Positions 8,201 through 17,426 are shown, numbered from the stretch's first letter. The stretch is DNA of 38,267 bases from Archaeoglobaceae archaeon (GCA_015520485.1 WAPX01000048.1:1-38267); one strand, 5' to 3'. The notes: generated from the letters alone by a model not told the origin. Program-made: numbers and translations.

Positions 8201-8220
8201 CTCCATGTTTACCTCAAACC

Positions 8221-8985
8221 ATGATTGTTGAGGGTCTCAGGCTAACGGTTAAGAACATTGGCATGATCGTTTTCCCGATTGCTGCACTTATAGTATTATA
8301 CCTTTTTCTGGTTGGTGCCGTTCTTACCGCAATGCCTCCCGGAGAGATGCAGAAAATTGCTAAAATGAGTTCTGAATACAGCAACATGAGCGAGTACGTA
8401 AAGAACGTGGAAAAAAACGTGCTTTCAGCTTTGAAAAAGAATACTGAAAAGACGATTTTAATATTTCTGCTCTTTGGAATATTTGCGCTGATAATTGGAG
8501 AGTTCTTCAACGCTTCTCTAATAGCAGCCGCGAGAGATGTTGTTCTGACGGGCAGTTTTTCGTTCAGGAAGGCGATTGACGACGGAATAGTTTACACGTT
8601 GCCGGTGCTCGCCGTTGACATTCTGTGCGGTTTTGGAGCTCTCGCCTTTATGATGCCACTCTACATCGCCTACTACGTTACGGGAAACGCCGTTATCGGA
8701 GAGATTGCGCCTCTGTTCTTCATGTTTGTGGCACCCATGCTCATAATGCCCAAGTACGTCGTGGTTGTCAGAAAGGAGTCCGCAATAAACAGCATTGCCG
8801 AAGGTTTTAAAATAGCTCTATCCAGCTATCCCCCCGCTTTCAGCTCGGTCGTTTTCTGCGCTCTGATAACTCTGATTTCTTCAATTTTACCCTTCATTTC
8901 GATTCTTGGTTTTGCCTTCTCCAGCTCTCTGCTCAGCGTTTACATGTGCGCCATTGCCTCAACGCATGCGGGGTGTGAAATGTGA
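8221..8985 (+). CDS. Polytopic membrane protein of unknown function
   Basis: The 254-residue product is mostly hydrophobic. Helices are visible at about residues 13-37, 78-105, 120-145, 160-178 and 205-245, with one longer hydrophilic segment between the first two (about 40-76; KIAKMSSEYSNMSEYVKNVEKNV). It resembles archaeal membrane proteins of the DUF4013 type in its glycerophobic helix pattern, but I cannot assign a family with confidence. The frame is open upstream into hemD, but the ATG at 8221 is placed correctly behind the TATA element at 8191 and is chosen. The stop overlaps the GTG of the FAH-family gene by four bases (GTGA). Confidence 0.7.
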   Translation: MIVEGLRLTVKNIGMIVFPIAALIVLYLFLVGAVLTAMPPGEMQKIAKMSSEYSNMSEYVKNVEKNVLSALKKNTEKTILIFLLFGIFALIIGEFFNASLIAAARDVVLTGSFSFRKAIDDGIVYTLPVLAVDILCGFGALAFMMPLYIAYYVTGNAVIGEIAPLFFMFVAPMLIMPKYVVVVRKESAINSIAEGFKIALSSYPPAFSSVVFCALITLISSILPFISILGFAFSSSLLSVYMCAIASTHAGCEM

Positions 8986-9716
8986 AGGCGTACGGCAGGT
9001 TTTGCGCGAGAGGCGAGTTTTTTGAAGGCGAGTTTGAAGTCTCCGATGGATTCGTGGAATTTGAAGGACTGAAGTTAAACATGAAATCGGTAAAATTCCT
9101 GCCACCATCGAAACCGGAGAAAATAATATGCGTAGGCCTGAACTACGTCGACCACGCCAAGGAGCTGAACATGGAGGTGCCCGACGAACCCGTGATCTTC
9201 TTGAAACCCCCTTCTTCCCTCATAGGACACGAGGACTTCGTGGAAATACCCGAACTCCCGGAGGGTTTGGACAGAATAGACTACGAGGGAGAGCTCGCAT
9301 TTATAATTGCAAAGAAATGCAAAAACGCGTCAGCAGATGAAGTAGAGGAATACGTTCTCGGATACAGCTGTTTTAACGACGTTACGGCGAGAGACATTCA
9401 GAGAAAAGACGGGCAGTGGACGAGAGCCAAGAGTTTCGATACCTTTGCATGCCTGGGCCCTTACGCAGTAAAGCTCGACCCCTCGAACCTCAGGATAGAG
9501 ACGAGACTCAACGGCAAAACCGTGCAGAGTTCAACCACCGCTAACCTGATATTCAGCGTTGGCAGGCTGCTGGAGTTCATATCGGACGTCATGACGCTGA
9601 AAAGAGGTGACGTGATAGCAACGGGAACTCCACCGGGGGTCGGCAGGGTGGAGAGAGGTGACGTTGTCGAAGTGGAAATAGAGGGCATTGGAACGCTGAG
9701 AAACAGGTTCGTTTAG
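8982..9716 (+). CDS. Fumarylacetoacetate hydrolase family protein
   Basis: A 244-residue FAH-superfamily enzyme, which use a divalent metal and an acidic triad to cleave C-C bonds or decarboxylate or hydrate beta-keto acids. Family segments are KIICVGLNYVDHAKELN, EPVIFLKPPSSLIG, IDYEGELAFII (metal-ligand Glu residues), FNDVTARDIQ and KRGDVIATGTPPGVG. Substrate cannot be read from the sequence; relatives include acylpyruvases and 2-hydroxyhepta-2,4-diene-1,7-dioate isomerases. The GTG start overlaps the stop of the membrane-protein gene, so translation is probably coupled, although the two products have no obvious functional link. Confidence 0.9.
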   Translation: MKAYGRFCARGEFFEGEFEVSDGFVEFEGLKLNMKSVKFLPPSKPEKIICVGLNYVDHAKELNMEVPDEPVIFLKPPSSLIGHEDFVEIPELPEGLDRIDYEGELAFIIAKKCKNASADEVEEYVLGYSCFNDVTARDIQRKDGQWTRAKSFDTFACLGPYAVKLDPSNLRIETRLNGKTVQSSTTANLIFSVGRLLEFISDVMTLKRGDVIATGTPPGVGRVERGDVVEVEIEGIGTLRNRFV

Positions 9717-9790
9717 CCAATTCGTTTAATTCGTTTATTTGTTTGATTCAGTGATTATCGCAGAAGTCCGCTGAACCGAATCGACCGAAA

Positions 9791-9827
9791 CTTTAATAAT
9801 TCCTTAAATATCATTTTACTTAAAAAG
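9791..9827 (+). promoter_or_regulatory. TATA-like cluster upstream of aIF1
   Basis: Three AT-rich elements (CTTTAATAAT, CCTTAAATAT, ACTTAAAAAG) lie 17-53 bases before the ATG at 9844. Which one is used cannot be decided by eye. A GGGGGT stretch (9827-9832) may act as a weak Shine-Dalgarno site. Confidence 0.4.
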
Positions 9828-9843
9828 GGGGTAATACCAGAGG

Positions 9844-10152
9844 ATGAGTCCGGATATATGTAGCATCTGTGGACTGCCAAAAGACTTGTGCGTTTGTGAG
9901 GAGGTCGCGAAGGAGCAGCAGCAGATTGTTATAAAAATCAATAGGAGAAGGTACGGAAAAGAGGTAACAGTTATTGAGGGGATAGATAGCGGGGAAATAA
10001 ATCTTGAGGAACTTGCCCGGTTTTTGAAGTCCAAACTTGCCTGCGGTGGCACTGTGAAAAACGGTGCCATAGAGCTGCAGGGCAATCACGTGAACAGAGT
10101 TAAGGAGCTCCTTGTGAAGAAGGGTTTTAATCCCGATAGGATCAAAACGTAG
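9844..10152 (+). CDS. Translation initiation factor aIF1 (SUI1)
   Basis: The 102-residue protein binds the small ribosomal subunit and monitors start-codon selection. The SUI1 domain occupies the C-terminal 75 residues; [35 protein letters not shown] is diagnostic. Four cysteines at 6, 9, 16 and 18 form a CxxC/CxC zinc-binding N-terminus typical of archaeal aIF1. Length is normal. It is transcribed from its own promoter region, and a T-rich stretch follows the stop. Confidence 0.95.
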   Translation: MSPDICSICGLPKDLCVCEEVAKEQQQIVIKINRRRYGKEVTVIEGIDSGEINLEELARFLKSKLACGGTVKNGAIELQGNHVNRVKELLVKKGFNPDRIKT

Positions 10153-10226
10153 TTTTAGTAAAGTTTTTAAATCTTTTTTATGTTTTTTATTTGAAAATTT
10201 GTTTTGGAAGTTAGCAGGTGGAACGA

Positions 10227-11963
10227 ATGAAAACGAAAGGTGCAGTGGGCAGAATTTACGGTGAGGCAACGTCCACGGAGTTTAACTTCGTGGTTTTCGA
10301 CCCGAGGGAAGTGAGGAGAACGGATTACGTTAAGGTCTGGAACGACGTGGAGGGGTGGGTTATCGCTCAGGTTCTCGAAGTAAAAGCTACAGCAGATCTG
10401 AGTGGAGCTGACGTGCTCGAGGGCAGAGATGCTGAAAGGGAGCTGTGCATAGCCAAAGCAACGGTTATAGGGAGAAGAGACGATGAAGGAATGCTCAGAG
10501 TACCGAAAACACCGTTTGTCCCCGGTGAAAGCGTTTTCAAAGCGGAAGAAGATTTCATAATCGATGTTCTTGGGTTGAAGAGGGAGGGGGTGTACATAGG
10601 ATTCCTTCAGGATACTGACATAAAGGTAAGGCTTGACGTAAACTCCCTCGTCCAGAAGCACTGCTGCATTCTCGCGAAAACTGGCAGCGGTAAGAGCTAC
10701 ACTGCAGGAGTGATAGTTGAGGAACTGCTCGAAATGGACGTTCCCCTGCTCATAATTGACCCGCACGGAGAGTACTCTTCTTTAAAATACCCGAACGATG
10801 ACGAGTTTGACCTCGAGAAAATGAAGTACTTCGGCGTCAGGCCAAAGGGCTACGACAACGTTCTTGTTTACGTACCGCCCGGTTCACCTTTTGCGGAGAT
10901 AGCGGATGGTGTGCTCAAACTCGACGGAAAGAATCTGTCGGCCGAAGAGCTCATAGAGCTTGCTGGAATAACCGGAAACTCTTCTCAGGCTCTGGTTTAT
11001 CAGGCCGTTAAAAACCTGAAGAAGAGGGGCAGTTACACGGTTGAGGACGTGATAAGCGAGGTCGAGGGAATAAAGCACAACGCCAAGTGGACGGTTCTTG
11101 GCAGTCTGGAGAAGATAGCTGAAGTTGGACTTTTCGATGACAGCCCGACTCCTGTGCAGTTGCTGCTTCAGAAAGGAAAGGCAGTCGTCCTCGACATGAG
11201 AGGAATTCCTCCGGAGCATCAGGATCTGATAGTTTCGAAAATATGCAACGAGCTCTTCGAATTGAGAAAGCTTGGAGAGGTGCCTCCGGGAATGATAGTT
11301 CTGGAGGAGGCTCACAACTTCATACCAGAAAGAGGTTTTGGAAAATCGGTCTCCACATCGGTTCTGAGAACGATAGCGAGTGAGGGTAGGAAGTTCGGTC
11401 TTGGACTGATGGTCATAAGTCAGAGGCCGGCGAGAGTCGATAAAAACGTTATAAGCCAGTGCAATACCCAGATAATTCTCAGAGTTACAAATCCAAACGA
11501 CATAAATGCAATAAAGAAGGGAGTGGAAGGAATTACGGCTGAAATGGTCGATGAAATAAAAAGACTGCCGCCGGGAACGGCAATGGTCGTCAGCCCTGAA
11601 CTCGAGAAACCGGTTATAGTTGAGGTCAGGGTGAGGAGGAGCAGGCACGGTGGAGTCGCTGTAAGCGTTGTGGAAGGCAGTGTTGAGAGCAAACGCAAAA
11701 GGAGTTTGTGGAGGAAGTCTAAAAGAGACAGTGGAGATGAAAGCGAGAAAGCTGAAACCGGTAAAAGAAAAATTTTAAAAACAAGAGTTAAAAGCAGGGC
11801 TAAGCCGGAAGAGCTGAAGGAAGTTGAGCTGAAGGAAGTTAAATCTAAAGGTGAATCAGAAGAACCGGGGGAAGTGGAATCTGAAAAGCTTGAAAATAAA
11901 AAGTCTGAAAATAAGAAAACTTCGAGTAAGAGGAACATTCTCAGGAAGATGTTTGGAGTTTGA
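10227..11963 (+). CDS. herA: HerA-type bipolar DNA helicase/translocase
   Basis: A 578-residue ATPase with an N-terminal HAS-barrel (about 1-130) and a FtsK/VirB4-like RecA core. Walker A is AKTGSGKS (150-157), IIDPHGEYSSL follows, Walker B is MIVLEEAH (from about 356), and ISQRPARVDK carries the predicted arginine finger. HerA hexamers pump DNA in end resection, usually with the nuclease NurA and with Mre11-Rad50. None of those genes is adjacent here. Instead UPF0212 and a Cas4-like protein follow on the same strand. Residues from about 485 form a Lys/Glu/Ser-rich, probably disordered tail ending NILRKMFGV. ATG 10227 is preferred over the GTG at 10218 because AGGTGG (10214-10219) precedes it. 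Confidence 0.9.
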   Translation: MKTKGAVGRIYGEATSTEFNFVVFDPREVRRTDYVKVWNDVEGWVIAQVLEVKATADLSGADVLEGRDAERELCIAKATVIGRRDDEGMLRVPKTPFVPGESVFKAEEDFIIDVLGLKREGVYIGFLQDTDIKVRLDVNSLVQKHCCILAKTGSGKSYTAGVIVEELLEMDVPLLIIDPHGEYSSLKYPNDDEFDLEKMKYFGVRPKGYDNVLVYVPPGSPFAEIADGVLKLDGKNLSAEELIELAGITGNSSQALVYQAVKNLKKRGSYTVEDVISEVEGIKHNAKWTVLGSLEKIAEVGLFDDSPTPVQLLLQKGKAVVLDMRGIPPEHQDLIVSKICNELFELRKLGEVPPGMIVLEEAHNFIPERGFGKSVSTSVLRTIASEGRKFGLGLMVISQRPARVDKNVISQCNTQIILRVTNPNDINAIKKGVEGITAEMVDEIKRLPPGTAMVVSPELEKPVIVEVRVRRSRHGGVAVSVVEGSVESKRKRSLWRKSKRDSGDESEKAETGKRKILKTRVKSRAKPEELKEVELKEVKSKGESEEPGEVESEKLENKKSENKKTSSKRNILRKMFGV

Positions 11964-12002
11964 TATGAAGCTGTCTCTATTTTCATCTGGAGGTGGTTTT
12001 GA

Positions 12003-12344
12003 GTGAATTACCTTGTTGTTCTTCAGGGAGCGTGGATTGTCAGAAATGCAAAGAGCGTTGAAGATGCGATGAACATAGCAGTAGCTGAGGCGGGTAAGAG
12101 GCTGAACCCCGACCTCGACTTCGTGGAAATAGACGTCGGTTACATTGAGTGCCCGAGGTGCGGAGAGAGCCTCAAGAGTGCTTTCATGGTTGCCGGACTC
12201 GCTCTGGTTGGACTAATATTCGAAATGAAGGTTTTTAACGCCGAAAGTAAAGAGCACGCTGCGAGAATAGCGAAGTACGAGATAGGCAGAAGGCTCAGGA
12301 AGATACCGCTCGAGGTAGTTGAGGTAACAGAGCTGGAAGAATGA
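12003..12344 (+). CDS. UPF0212 (DUF555) conserved archaeal protein
   Basis: A 113-residue archaea-specific protein of unknown function, recognised as UPF0212 by [34 protein letters not shown] and [16 protein letters not shown] CxxC pair (CPRC) may take part in metal binding, though only two cysteines are seen. Length matches the family. GGAGGTGG lies about seven bases before the GTG start. It follows HerA by 39 bases, and its stop overlaps the ATG of the Cas4-like gene (ATGA), so the two are probably translated together. Confidence 0.88.
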   Translation: MNYLVVLQGAWIVRNAKSVEDAMNIAVAEAGKRLNPDLDFVEIDVGYIECPRCGESLKSAFMVAGLALVGLIFEMKVFNAESKEHAARIAKYEIGRRLRKIPLEVVEVTELEE

Positions 12345-13021
12345 CGTTCGTAAGAGTCAGCGACATCTCCTCCCTCCTCTTCTGCCAGAGGTACTGCTAC
12401 TTCAACCTGCTCTACGGAGAAGTGGTGCCCGCGGAAATCAGCGTCATGCGGGAGCTTTACTTCAGCAGAAGAGCGGGAATTGAAAACTACGCTGAGTGGG
12501 CGAGGAAAAAGTTTTTCACTCTTTACGACGAATCAGAAGAGTTCGTCGAGCTGTTCGAAAAAGCTGAGCGTGAATTCGTTTACTCGGAGGAGGTCGAGAG
12601 GCTCGAAAGTCTTGGAACTGAAATAGACCTGAAGAGAGAAGACGTAAAGCTGAAGGGCAAACTTGACGAGCTCGTGAGAGATTCCGAAAAGAAGAAAAAA
12701 CCGCTCGTACTCGGCTACAAAGCCCCTGAAGAGGGCGTCTGGTACAGAGATAGAATAAAGCTCGCCTCTTTTTGCGTTTTGCTTGAAAAGACCTTCGGGT
12801 GTAATGAAGGGTACGTTTACTACTGTTCCGGAAAGCTCAGGGAAGTTAAAATATCAAGAAAAGACAAATACACAGTGTTAAAAGCCGTGGAAAGGGTAAA
12901 CAAACTGAAGAAGGGATTTATTCCCGAAAAACCGGAAGGCAGAGAAAACAGGTGTAAGAAATGCAGGTATCGAAACGTGTGTGAAGAAAAAAGTGAAACT
13001 TTTGCCTCAAAGTTTCTTTAA
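12341..13021 (+). CDS. Cas4-like RecB-fold protein with altered nuclease motif
   Basis: The 226-residue protein has the Cas4/RecB architecture. An N-terminal region carries cysteines (LLFCQRYCY, Cys15 and Cys19). The PD-(D/E)XK-like core follows (KGKLDEL, Asp109; [10 protein letters not shown], Lys127), and the C-terminus has a cysteine cluster (Cys205, Cys208, Cys214). Canonical Cas4 binds a 4Fe-4S cluster with such cysteines. In Cas4 the second motif reads E-x-K and motif III has Gln. Here these positions appear to be Gly125 (LGYK) and Lys140 ([12 protein letters not shown]), so nuclease activity may be lost. No CRISPR array or other cas gene is in the window. It is coupled to UPF0212 by an ATGA overlap. 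The 3' end overlaps the alaS stop by four bases. Confidence 0.72.
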   Translation: MTFVRVSDISSLLFCQRYCYFNLLYGEVVPAEISVMRELYFSRRAGIENYAEWARKKFFTLYDESEEFVELFEKAEREFVYSEEVERLESLGTEIDLKREDVKLKGKLDELVRDSEKKKKPLVLGYKAPEEGVWYRDRIKLASFCVLLEKTFGCNEGYVYYCSGKLREVKISRKDKYTVLKAVERVNKLKKGFIPEKPEGRENRCKKCRYRNVCEEKSETFASKFL

Positions 13022-15732
13022 TTTCCTTCCTCTGCCTCTTCAATTAGGCTCCACAGAGATTCGAGGTTGGGCATCGTTCTGCCAGCACCCTGTGCTAAAT
13101 CCTTTTTTCCTCCTCCTCCTCCGTTAGTAAGCTCCGCCACTTTTCTGGCGAGCTCTCCAGCATCCAGATCTCTTCCTGAGAAAGTGACGAACCTGACCTT
13201 TTCACAGTCTCTGCACAGCAGAATTCCGGCAAGACCCATTTCAGCCAGCTTCAAGGCCACCTTCTGCATTCCTTCACAGCTGTCAAGGGTTTCGACCACG
13301 AATCCGTTCTCTGCTTTTCTGGATATTTTTTCAGCCTTCAGCACCGCAATTTCTTCAGCCAGCCTGTCGATCGTCTTCTTCTGCTCCTTCCACTCCTCGA
13401 AAAATCTTTTGACTGTTTTTGGCAGAAGTCTCTCTTCTACTCTGAGTATTGAACTCGCTTCCCTGAGCAGTTTCTCCTTCTCCGCAATCTGTTCGAGGGC
13501 AGCCTCTCCAGCGGCGAACTCGAACCTTATTACTCCATCCTGAATCGACTCGACTCTGAGCACCTTTATTACGCCTATCTCCCCAGTTGCGCTGCAGTGA
13601 GTTCCAGCACAGGCCTGCACGTCATCTCCAACCCTTACGACTCTGATTTCCCTTCCCGGAGGCACTCCTCCCTGATAAAGCCTGAAACCGTACTTCTTTT
13701 CCGCTTCAATTCTGTCCATCCACTCGCACCTCACAGGTTTGTTTGCCATGACTTCTCTGTTCGCCACCAGCTCTATTTCTCTGATTTGCTCTTCATCCGG
13801 CCTCCTGTAGTGCGTTATGTCGAGCCTCGCCCTGTTAGACTCCTTCTTAGCTCCAGCCTGCCACACGTGGTTGCCGAGGACTTTTCTCGCGGAGTAAAGC
13901 AGCAGGTGAGTTGCTGAGTGGTGTCTCGTGTGTCTGAGCCTTCTTTCCCTGTTCACGACTCCTTTTACGGTATCTCCCGCTTTGATAGCAGTCCCGTCTC
14001 TAAACCTAACAACGTGGGCTATAACACCATCTTCGATAAAGACATCAACAACTTCGTATTTTCTGCCGTTCAGGAGCATGTAGCCCGTATCAGCACACTG
14101 GCCTCCACTTTCTGGGTAGAACGCAGTTTTATCTAAGATAACGTATGCCGTGCCGTCTCCGGAAGGTTCAACGCCAATAACTTCAGCTTCAAACTCGAAT
14201 ACAGGCTCGTAGTACAGCTTTTCCGTTTTCGGGTATTTGCCCTTCAGCTTCTTCACTTCGGCTTTCTTCTCCGCCTTTGAATGCCTCTCTGCGAGTCTGG
14301 AGTAGAAGTTTTCCGGAAGCTCAACGTTTATACCTCTCTCCTTCGCAATTTTTACCGCTATTTCAGCCGGTACGCCGTGAGAATCGTACAGTTCCACGAG
14401 GTCGTCGACGTTCAGCTTCTTCTTTCTGGACACTATCCTTTCCACCATTCTTATTCCCTTTTCTATCGTCGAGCGATACCTCTTTTCTTCGAGTTCGAGT
14501 ATTTCCTGTACTGTATCCATTGAAACGTCAAAGCTGAAGTTTTTCATCAGCTTTTTGTGCATCTCGACGAGGTCGAACAGGGAGAGAGTTAGCTCCAGCT
14601 CTTCGGCAAGCCTTATCGCCCTTCTTATCATCAGCCTCGCCAGATAGCCTCCTCCCGCGTTAGACGGAATTAACCCGTCTCCGAGCATGAACAGTATAGC
14701 TCTCGTGTGGTCGGCAAGAGCGTAAATTTTTTCCAGAGGTGCAACCACCTTCAGCAACTTTTCCACGTCAATTCCCAGTTTTTCAGCCGTTTTTATCCTG
14801 AACTCCTCCAGAGCCTTACCCTTCAGAGACCCCATGACTCCGGCCAGTCTGGAGCTCTCCGCCACGATTTCAGACACATCCTCGTCTTTGCGGGACAGCT
14901 CGATACTGCTGTTTTCCTCTATAGCGTCGAGAACTGACGGAAATATGGCGTCGTAAACTGTTGGCGTTCCCTGACTCGCCCAGACGAACCTCTCCAGTCC
15001 GTAACCCGTATCGACTATGTACCTGTCCATTTTTCTGTACCTCTCTCCCTTTATCTCGATGGTGCCGTTTTCGTCGGCGACCAGATTCATGAAAACAAGG
15101 GTGGCGAGCTCTATACCGCTGACTATGGCTTCGAGACATGGCCCGGCGTTTCCTCCACCAGCCCATGGTTCCTCCTTGTAAACTATGCTTTCAAGCCTTA
15201 CTCCCAGCTCTTCGAGCAGCTCCGTGCAGTACTGTACGGTTTCGCTTTTCCAGTAAATTTCCTCCTCTTTGCTGTTAAAGGCGTGGTGCGCCATCATTTC
15301 GAAAAGTGTCAGGTGTCTGCCTGTTTTTCCAACGCTGTCCAGATCGTCCATCCTTATACACGGCTGGGATATCGTGAGCGGGTTGGCAGGAGGAGGAGCC
15401 ACTCCAGAAGTTACGAAAGGCTGAAAGTCCGCTATTGACGCTATCGTCAGGTATATGTCGTCCCTCCACCTTGCAACTACGGGATACCTGTCCACGCGGG
15501 TGTGTCCTCTCTTCTCAAAAAAGGAGAGGTAGTGTTCCCTCATTTCGTCAAGCGTAAACTTCTTTTTGAAAACCGGAGTTCCTATGAATCCGTAACTCTC
15601 ACACGGCGGATCTCCACAGATCTCTCTGCTTTCGTCAAGCGTCCAGAAGTATTTTCCGCACTTAACGCACCTTTTTCTGACGAAGCCTCTCTCCCTGAGG
15701 TAATCGATGTCAAGGTATTCTTTCTCGAGCAT
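13018..15732 (-). CDS. alaS: Alanyl-tRNA synthetase, archaeal type
   Basis: The 904-residue enzyme charges tRNA-Ala and clears mischarged serine and glycine. The N-terminus carries the archaeal cysteine motif (CVKCGKYFWTLDESREICGDPPC). Class II motifs follow, including FVTSGVAPPPANPLTISQPCIRMDDLDSVGKTGRHLTLFEMMAHHAF. The editing domain shows the zinc ligands HHSATHLL and CAGTHCSATGEIG. The C-terminal DHHA1 domain ends with a GGGGGKKDLAQGAGR segment. The stop overlaps the convergent Cas4-like gene by four bases. Confidence 0.98.
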   Translation of the reverse strand: MLEKEYLDIDYLRERGFVRKRCVKCGKYFWTLDESREICGDPPCESYGFIGTPVFKKKFTLDEMREHYLSFFEKRGHTRVDRYPVVARWRDDIYLTIASIADFQPFVTSGVAPPPANPLTISQPCIRMDDLDSVGKTGRHLTLFEMMAHHAFNSKEEEIYWKSETVQYCTELLEELGVRLESIVYKEEPWAGGGNAGPCLEAIVSGIELATLVFMNLVADENGTIEIKGERYRKMDRYIVDTGYGLERFVWASQGTPTVYDAIFPSVLDAIEENSSIELSRKDEDVSEIVAESSRLAGVMGSLKGKALEEFRIKTAEKLGIDVEKLLKVVAPLEKIYALADHTRAILFMLGDGLIPSNAGGGYLARLMIRRAIRLAEELELTLSLFDLVEMHKKLMKNFSFDVSMDTVQEILELEEKRYRSTIEKGIRMVERIVSRKKKLNVDDLVELYDSHGVPAEIAVKIAKERGINVELPENFYSRLAERHSKAEKKAEVKKLKGKYPKTEKLYYEPVFEFEAEVIGVEPSGDGTAYVILDKTAFYPESGGQCADTGYMLLNGRKYEVVDVFIEDGVIAHVVRFRDGTAIKAGDTVKGVVNRERRLRHTRHHSATHLLLYSARKVLGNHVWQAGAKKESNRARLDITHYRRPDEEQIREIELVANREVMANKPVRCEWMDRIEAEKKYGFRLYQGGVPPGREIRVVRVGDDVQACAGTHCSATGEIGVIKVLRVESIQDGVIRFEFAAGEAALEQIAEKEKLLREASSILRVEERLLPKTVKRFFEEWKEQKKTIDRLAEEIAVLKAEKISRKAENGFVVETLDSCEGMQKVALKLAEMGLAGILLCRDCEKVRFVTFSGRDLDAGELARKVAELTNGGGGGKKDLAQGAGRTMPNLESLWSLIEEAEEGN

Positions 15733-15866
15733 CGTAGCACCTTTGCCGTGTTTGCGTTTAAGGTTTTCTTCTGCGTTTTGAGATTCTCTGAGATCCCGGG
15801 TCGGACTTAAAATGTGCGGAAACCAAAAACCAAAAAATCAAATATGGTAACGGCAAAGCCAGAAAC

Positions 15867-16643
15867 ATGATAAAAGTGGCAGTAACCGGTGCAGCGGGGA
15901 GGATGGGAAGGTTAATAGTAAAAAACGTCGTGGAAGATGAAGAGCTCGAACTCGTTCAGGCTTTCGATGTGGTTGAAGTGGGGAAAGATGCAGGAGAGCT
16001 TGCTGGAGTTGGAAAAACCGGAGTTGAAATAACTCACGCTTCTGAACTCGAATCAAAGCTGAATGCAGACGTTCTCGTTGATTTTACCACTGCAGATGCT
16101 GCTGTAAACAACATATGCATCGCCGCAAAAAAAGGTGTTAAGCTTACAGTGGGAACGACCGGATTCACGGAGGAGCACTGGAAAAAGATAAGGGAGTGCT
16201 GTACGGTTCCGGCAGTAATATCTCCAAACTTCAGCGTCGGAGTGAACGTGTTCTGGGAAGTTGTAAGAAGAGCTGCCGAGCTTTTGAAGAACTACGACAT
16301 GGAAGTTCTCGAAATGCATCACAAGTTCAAGAAGGACGCTCCAAGCGGAACGGCGCTGAAGGTCGTGGAAATACTGAAGGAAGTTGCCGGAGAAAAAGAG
16401 GTCGTGACGGGCAGGAGCGGCATCTGTCCGAGAGGGGACGAAATCGGCGTTTTCGCAGTAAGGGGCGGAGATGTTGTTGGTGAACATACGGTGTTTTTCA
16501 TAGGTATGGGCGAGAGAATAGAGATAACGCACAGAGCCTGGAGCAGACAGGCTTTTGCTGGAGGTGCCATAAAAGCCGTGAAGTGGATAAGCAGGGTTGA
16601 AAAACCGGGAATATACGGAATGAAGGACGTGCTTGGTCTTTAG
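15867..16643 (+). CDS. dapB: 4-Hydroxy-tetrahydrodipicolinate reductase
   Basis: The 258-residue enzyme reduces (with loss of water) 4-hydroxy-tetrahydrodipicolinate to tetrahydrodipicolinate with NAD(P)H in lysine synthesis. The Rossmann motif is VTGAAGRMGRL; DVLVDFTTADAA and GTTGFTEEHW are cofactor-side segments. The catalytic signature EMHHKFKKDAPSGTA holds the active-site His and Lys. Length is normal. Other dap genes are not in the window. It is followed within 25 bases by UPF0235. Confidence 0.97.
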   Translation: MIKVAVTGAAGRMGRLIVKNVVEDEELELVQAFDVVEVGKDAGELAGVGKTGVEITHASELESKLNADVLVDFTTADAAVNNICIAAKKGVKLTVGTTGFTEEHWKKIRECCTVPAVISPNFSVGVNVFWEVVRRAAELLKNYDMEVLEMHHKFKKDAPSGTALKVVEILKEVAGEKEVVTGRSGICPRGDEIGVFAVRGGDVVGEHTVFFIGMGERIEITHRAWSRQAFAGGAIKAVKWISRVEKPGIYGMKDVLGL

Positions 16644-16668
16644 CTGTTAATAAGGTAAAAAACAGAAA

Positions 16669-16965
16669 ATGAGCGTTGAGAGATCCGTAACCGAAACGGA
16701 AGGAGGATGTTACATAAGTCTGGAGGTTTCTCCCGGCTCAAAGAAAAGGGAGATCAAGGGATTTGACGCGTGGAGAAACTCCGTAGAGGTTGCTGTCAGA
16801 GCTCCACCGAAAGGCGGAAAGGCCAACGCCGAACTCGAAAAGTTTCTGAGCGAAGTTTTTGGGGCTGAGGTGAAAGTTGTAAAGGGCAGGAAATCACGCC
16901 AGAAAGTCGTCTTCGTCAAACTGAGCAAGAGCGATGTCGTTAAAAAACTGAAAGAGCTGCTGTGA
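16669..16965 (+). CDS. UPF0235 (DUF167, YggU family) protein
   Basis: A 98-residue protein of the DUF167 family, recognised by VSPGSKKREIKGFD, VEVAVRAPPKGGKANAELEKFLSEVFG and VKGRKSRQKVVFV. Structures of relatives show a small alpha/beta fold, but the function is not known. It follows dapB by 25 bases, and its TGA overlaps the GTG of the Toprim gene (GTGA). Confidence 0.92.
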   Translation: MSVERSVTETEGGCYISLEVSPGSKKREIKGFDAWRNSVEVAVRAPPKGGKANAELEKFLSEVFGAEVKVVKGRKSRQKVVFVKLSKSDVVKKLKELL

Positions 16966-17378
16966 CTGCCATGGCCTGCATGAGTTTTGAGGAAATTCTG
17001 GAATTTGAAAAAAGTCTGAGAGAGCTGAGGGAAAGGAGCGTTAACGGAGCTGTGATAATCGTTGAAGGACTTAGGGACAAAGCAAGCCTGAGGTTGCTCG
17101 GAATTAAGGGGAAAATTGTTGAGGCATCAAACGTGCCATCAGATGTTCTGGCTGAAAGGGTGTGTGAGGTCTGCAGGGAGTCGAGAGACGTTATAATCTT
17201 CACAGACCTCGACAGAAGTGGAAGAAACCTGAGGAAACGGGTAGTCAGGGCTTTTGAGTGCAGAGGAATAATTCCGGACGTCGAGACTGGAAAAAAGTTG
17301 CTCTCGCTCTGCAGGGTGAGCAGCGTCGAAACCCTTGCTTCGAGGTACTACAAGTCCATTGAATATTTGAAGTTTTAA
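16962..17378 (+). CDS. Small Toprim-domain protein (UPF0292 type)
   Basis: The 138-residue protein is essentially a stand-alone Toprim domain. The first acidic residue lies in VIIVEGLRDKASLRLLG and the DxD motif is in IIFTDLDRSGRNLRKRV. Small Toprim proteins of this kind are related to the catalytic parts of DnaG primases, RNase M5 and topoisomerases and use Mg2+ to act on phosphodiesters; the substrate here is unknown. The GTG at 16962 is preferred for its four-base overlap with the UPF0235 stop. ATGs at 16971 and 16980 are alternatives. Confidence 0.82.
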   Translation: MTAMACMSFEEILEFEKSLRELRERSVNGAVIIVEGLRDKASLRLLGIKGKIVEASNVPSDVLAERVCEVCRESRDVIIFTDLDRSGRNLRKRVVRAFECRGIIPDVETGKKLLSLCRVSSVETLASRYYKSIEYLKF

Positions 17379-17426
17379 ATTATATAACCATTAAAATTGT
17401 CGTAATGAGCAGTTCAGCAACGCCAG

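Noticed and set aside
7930-8220. A 97-codon upstream extension of the membrane-protein gene
   Set aside because: It runs antisense through hemD, and the TATA element at 8191 fits a start at 8221.
12341-13021. A CRISPR-Cas locus indicated by the Cas4-like gene
   Set aside because: No direct-repeat array and no other cas gene is found in the window.
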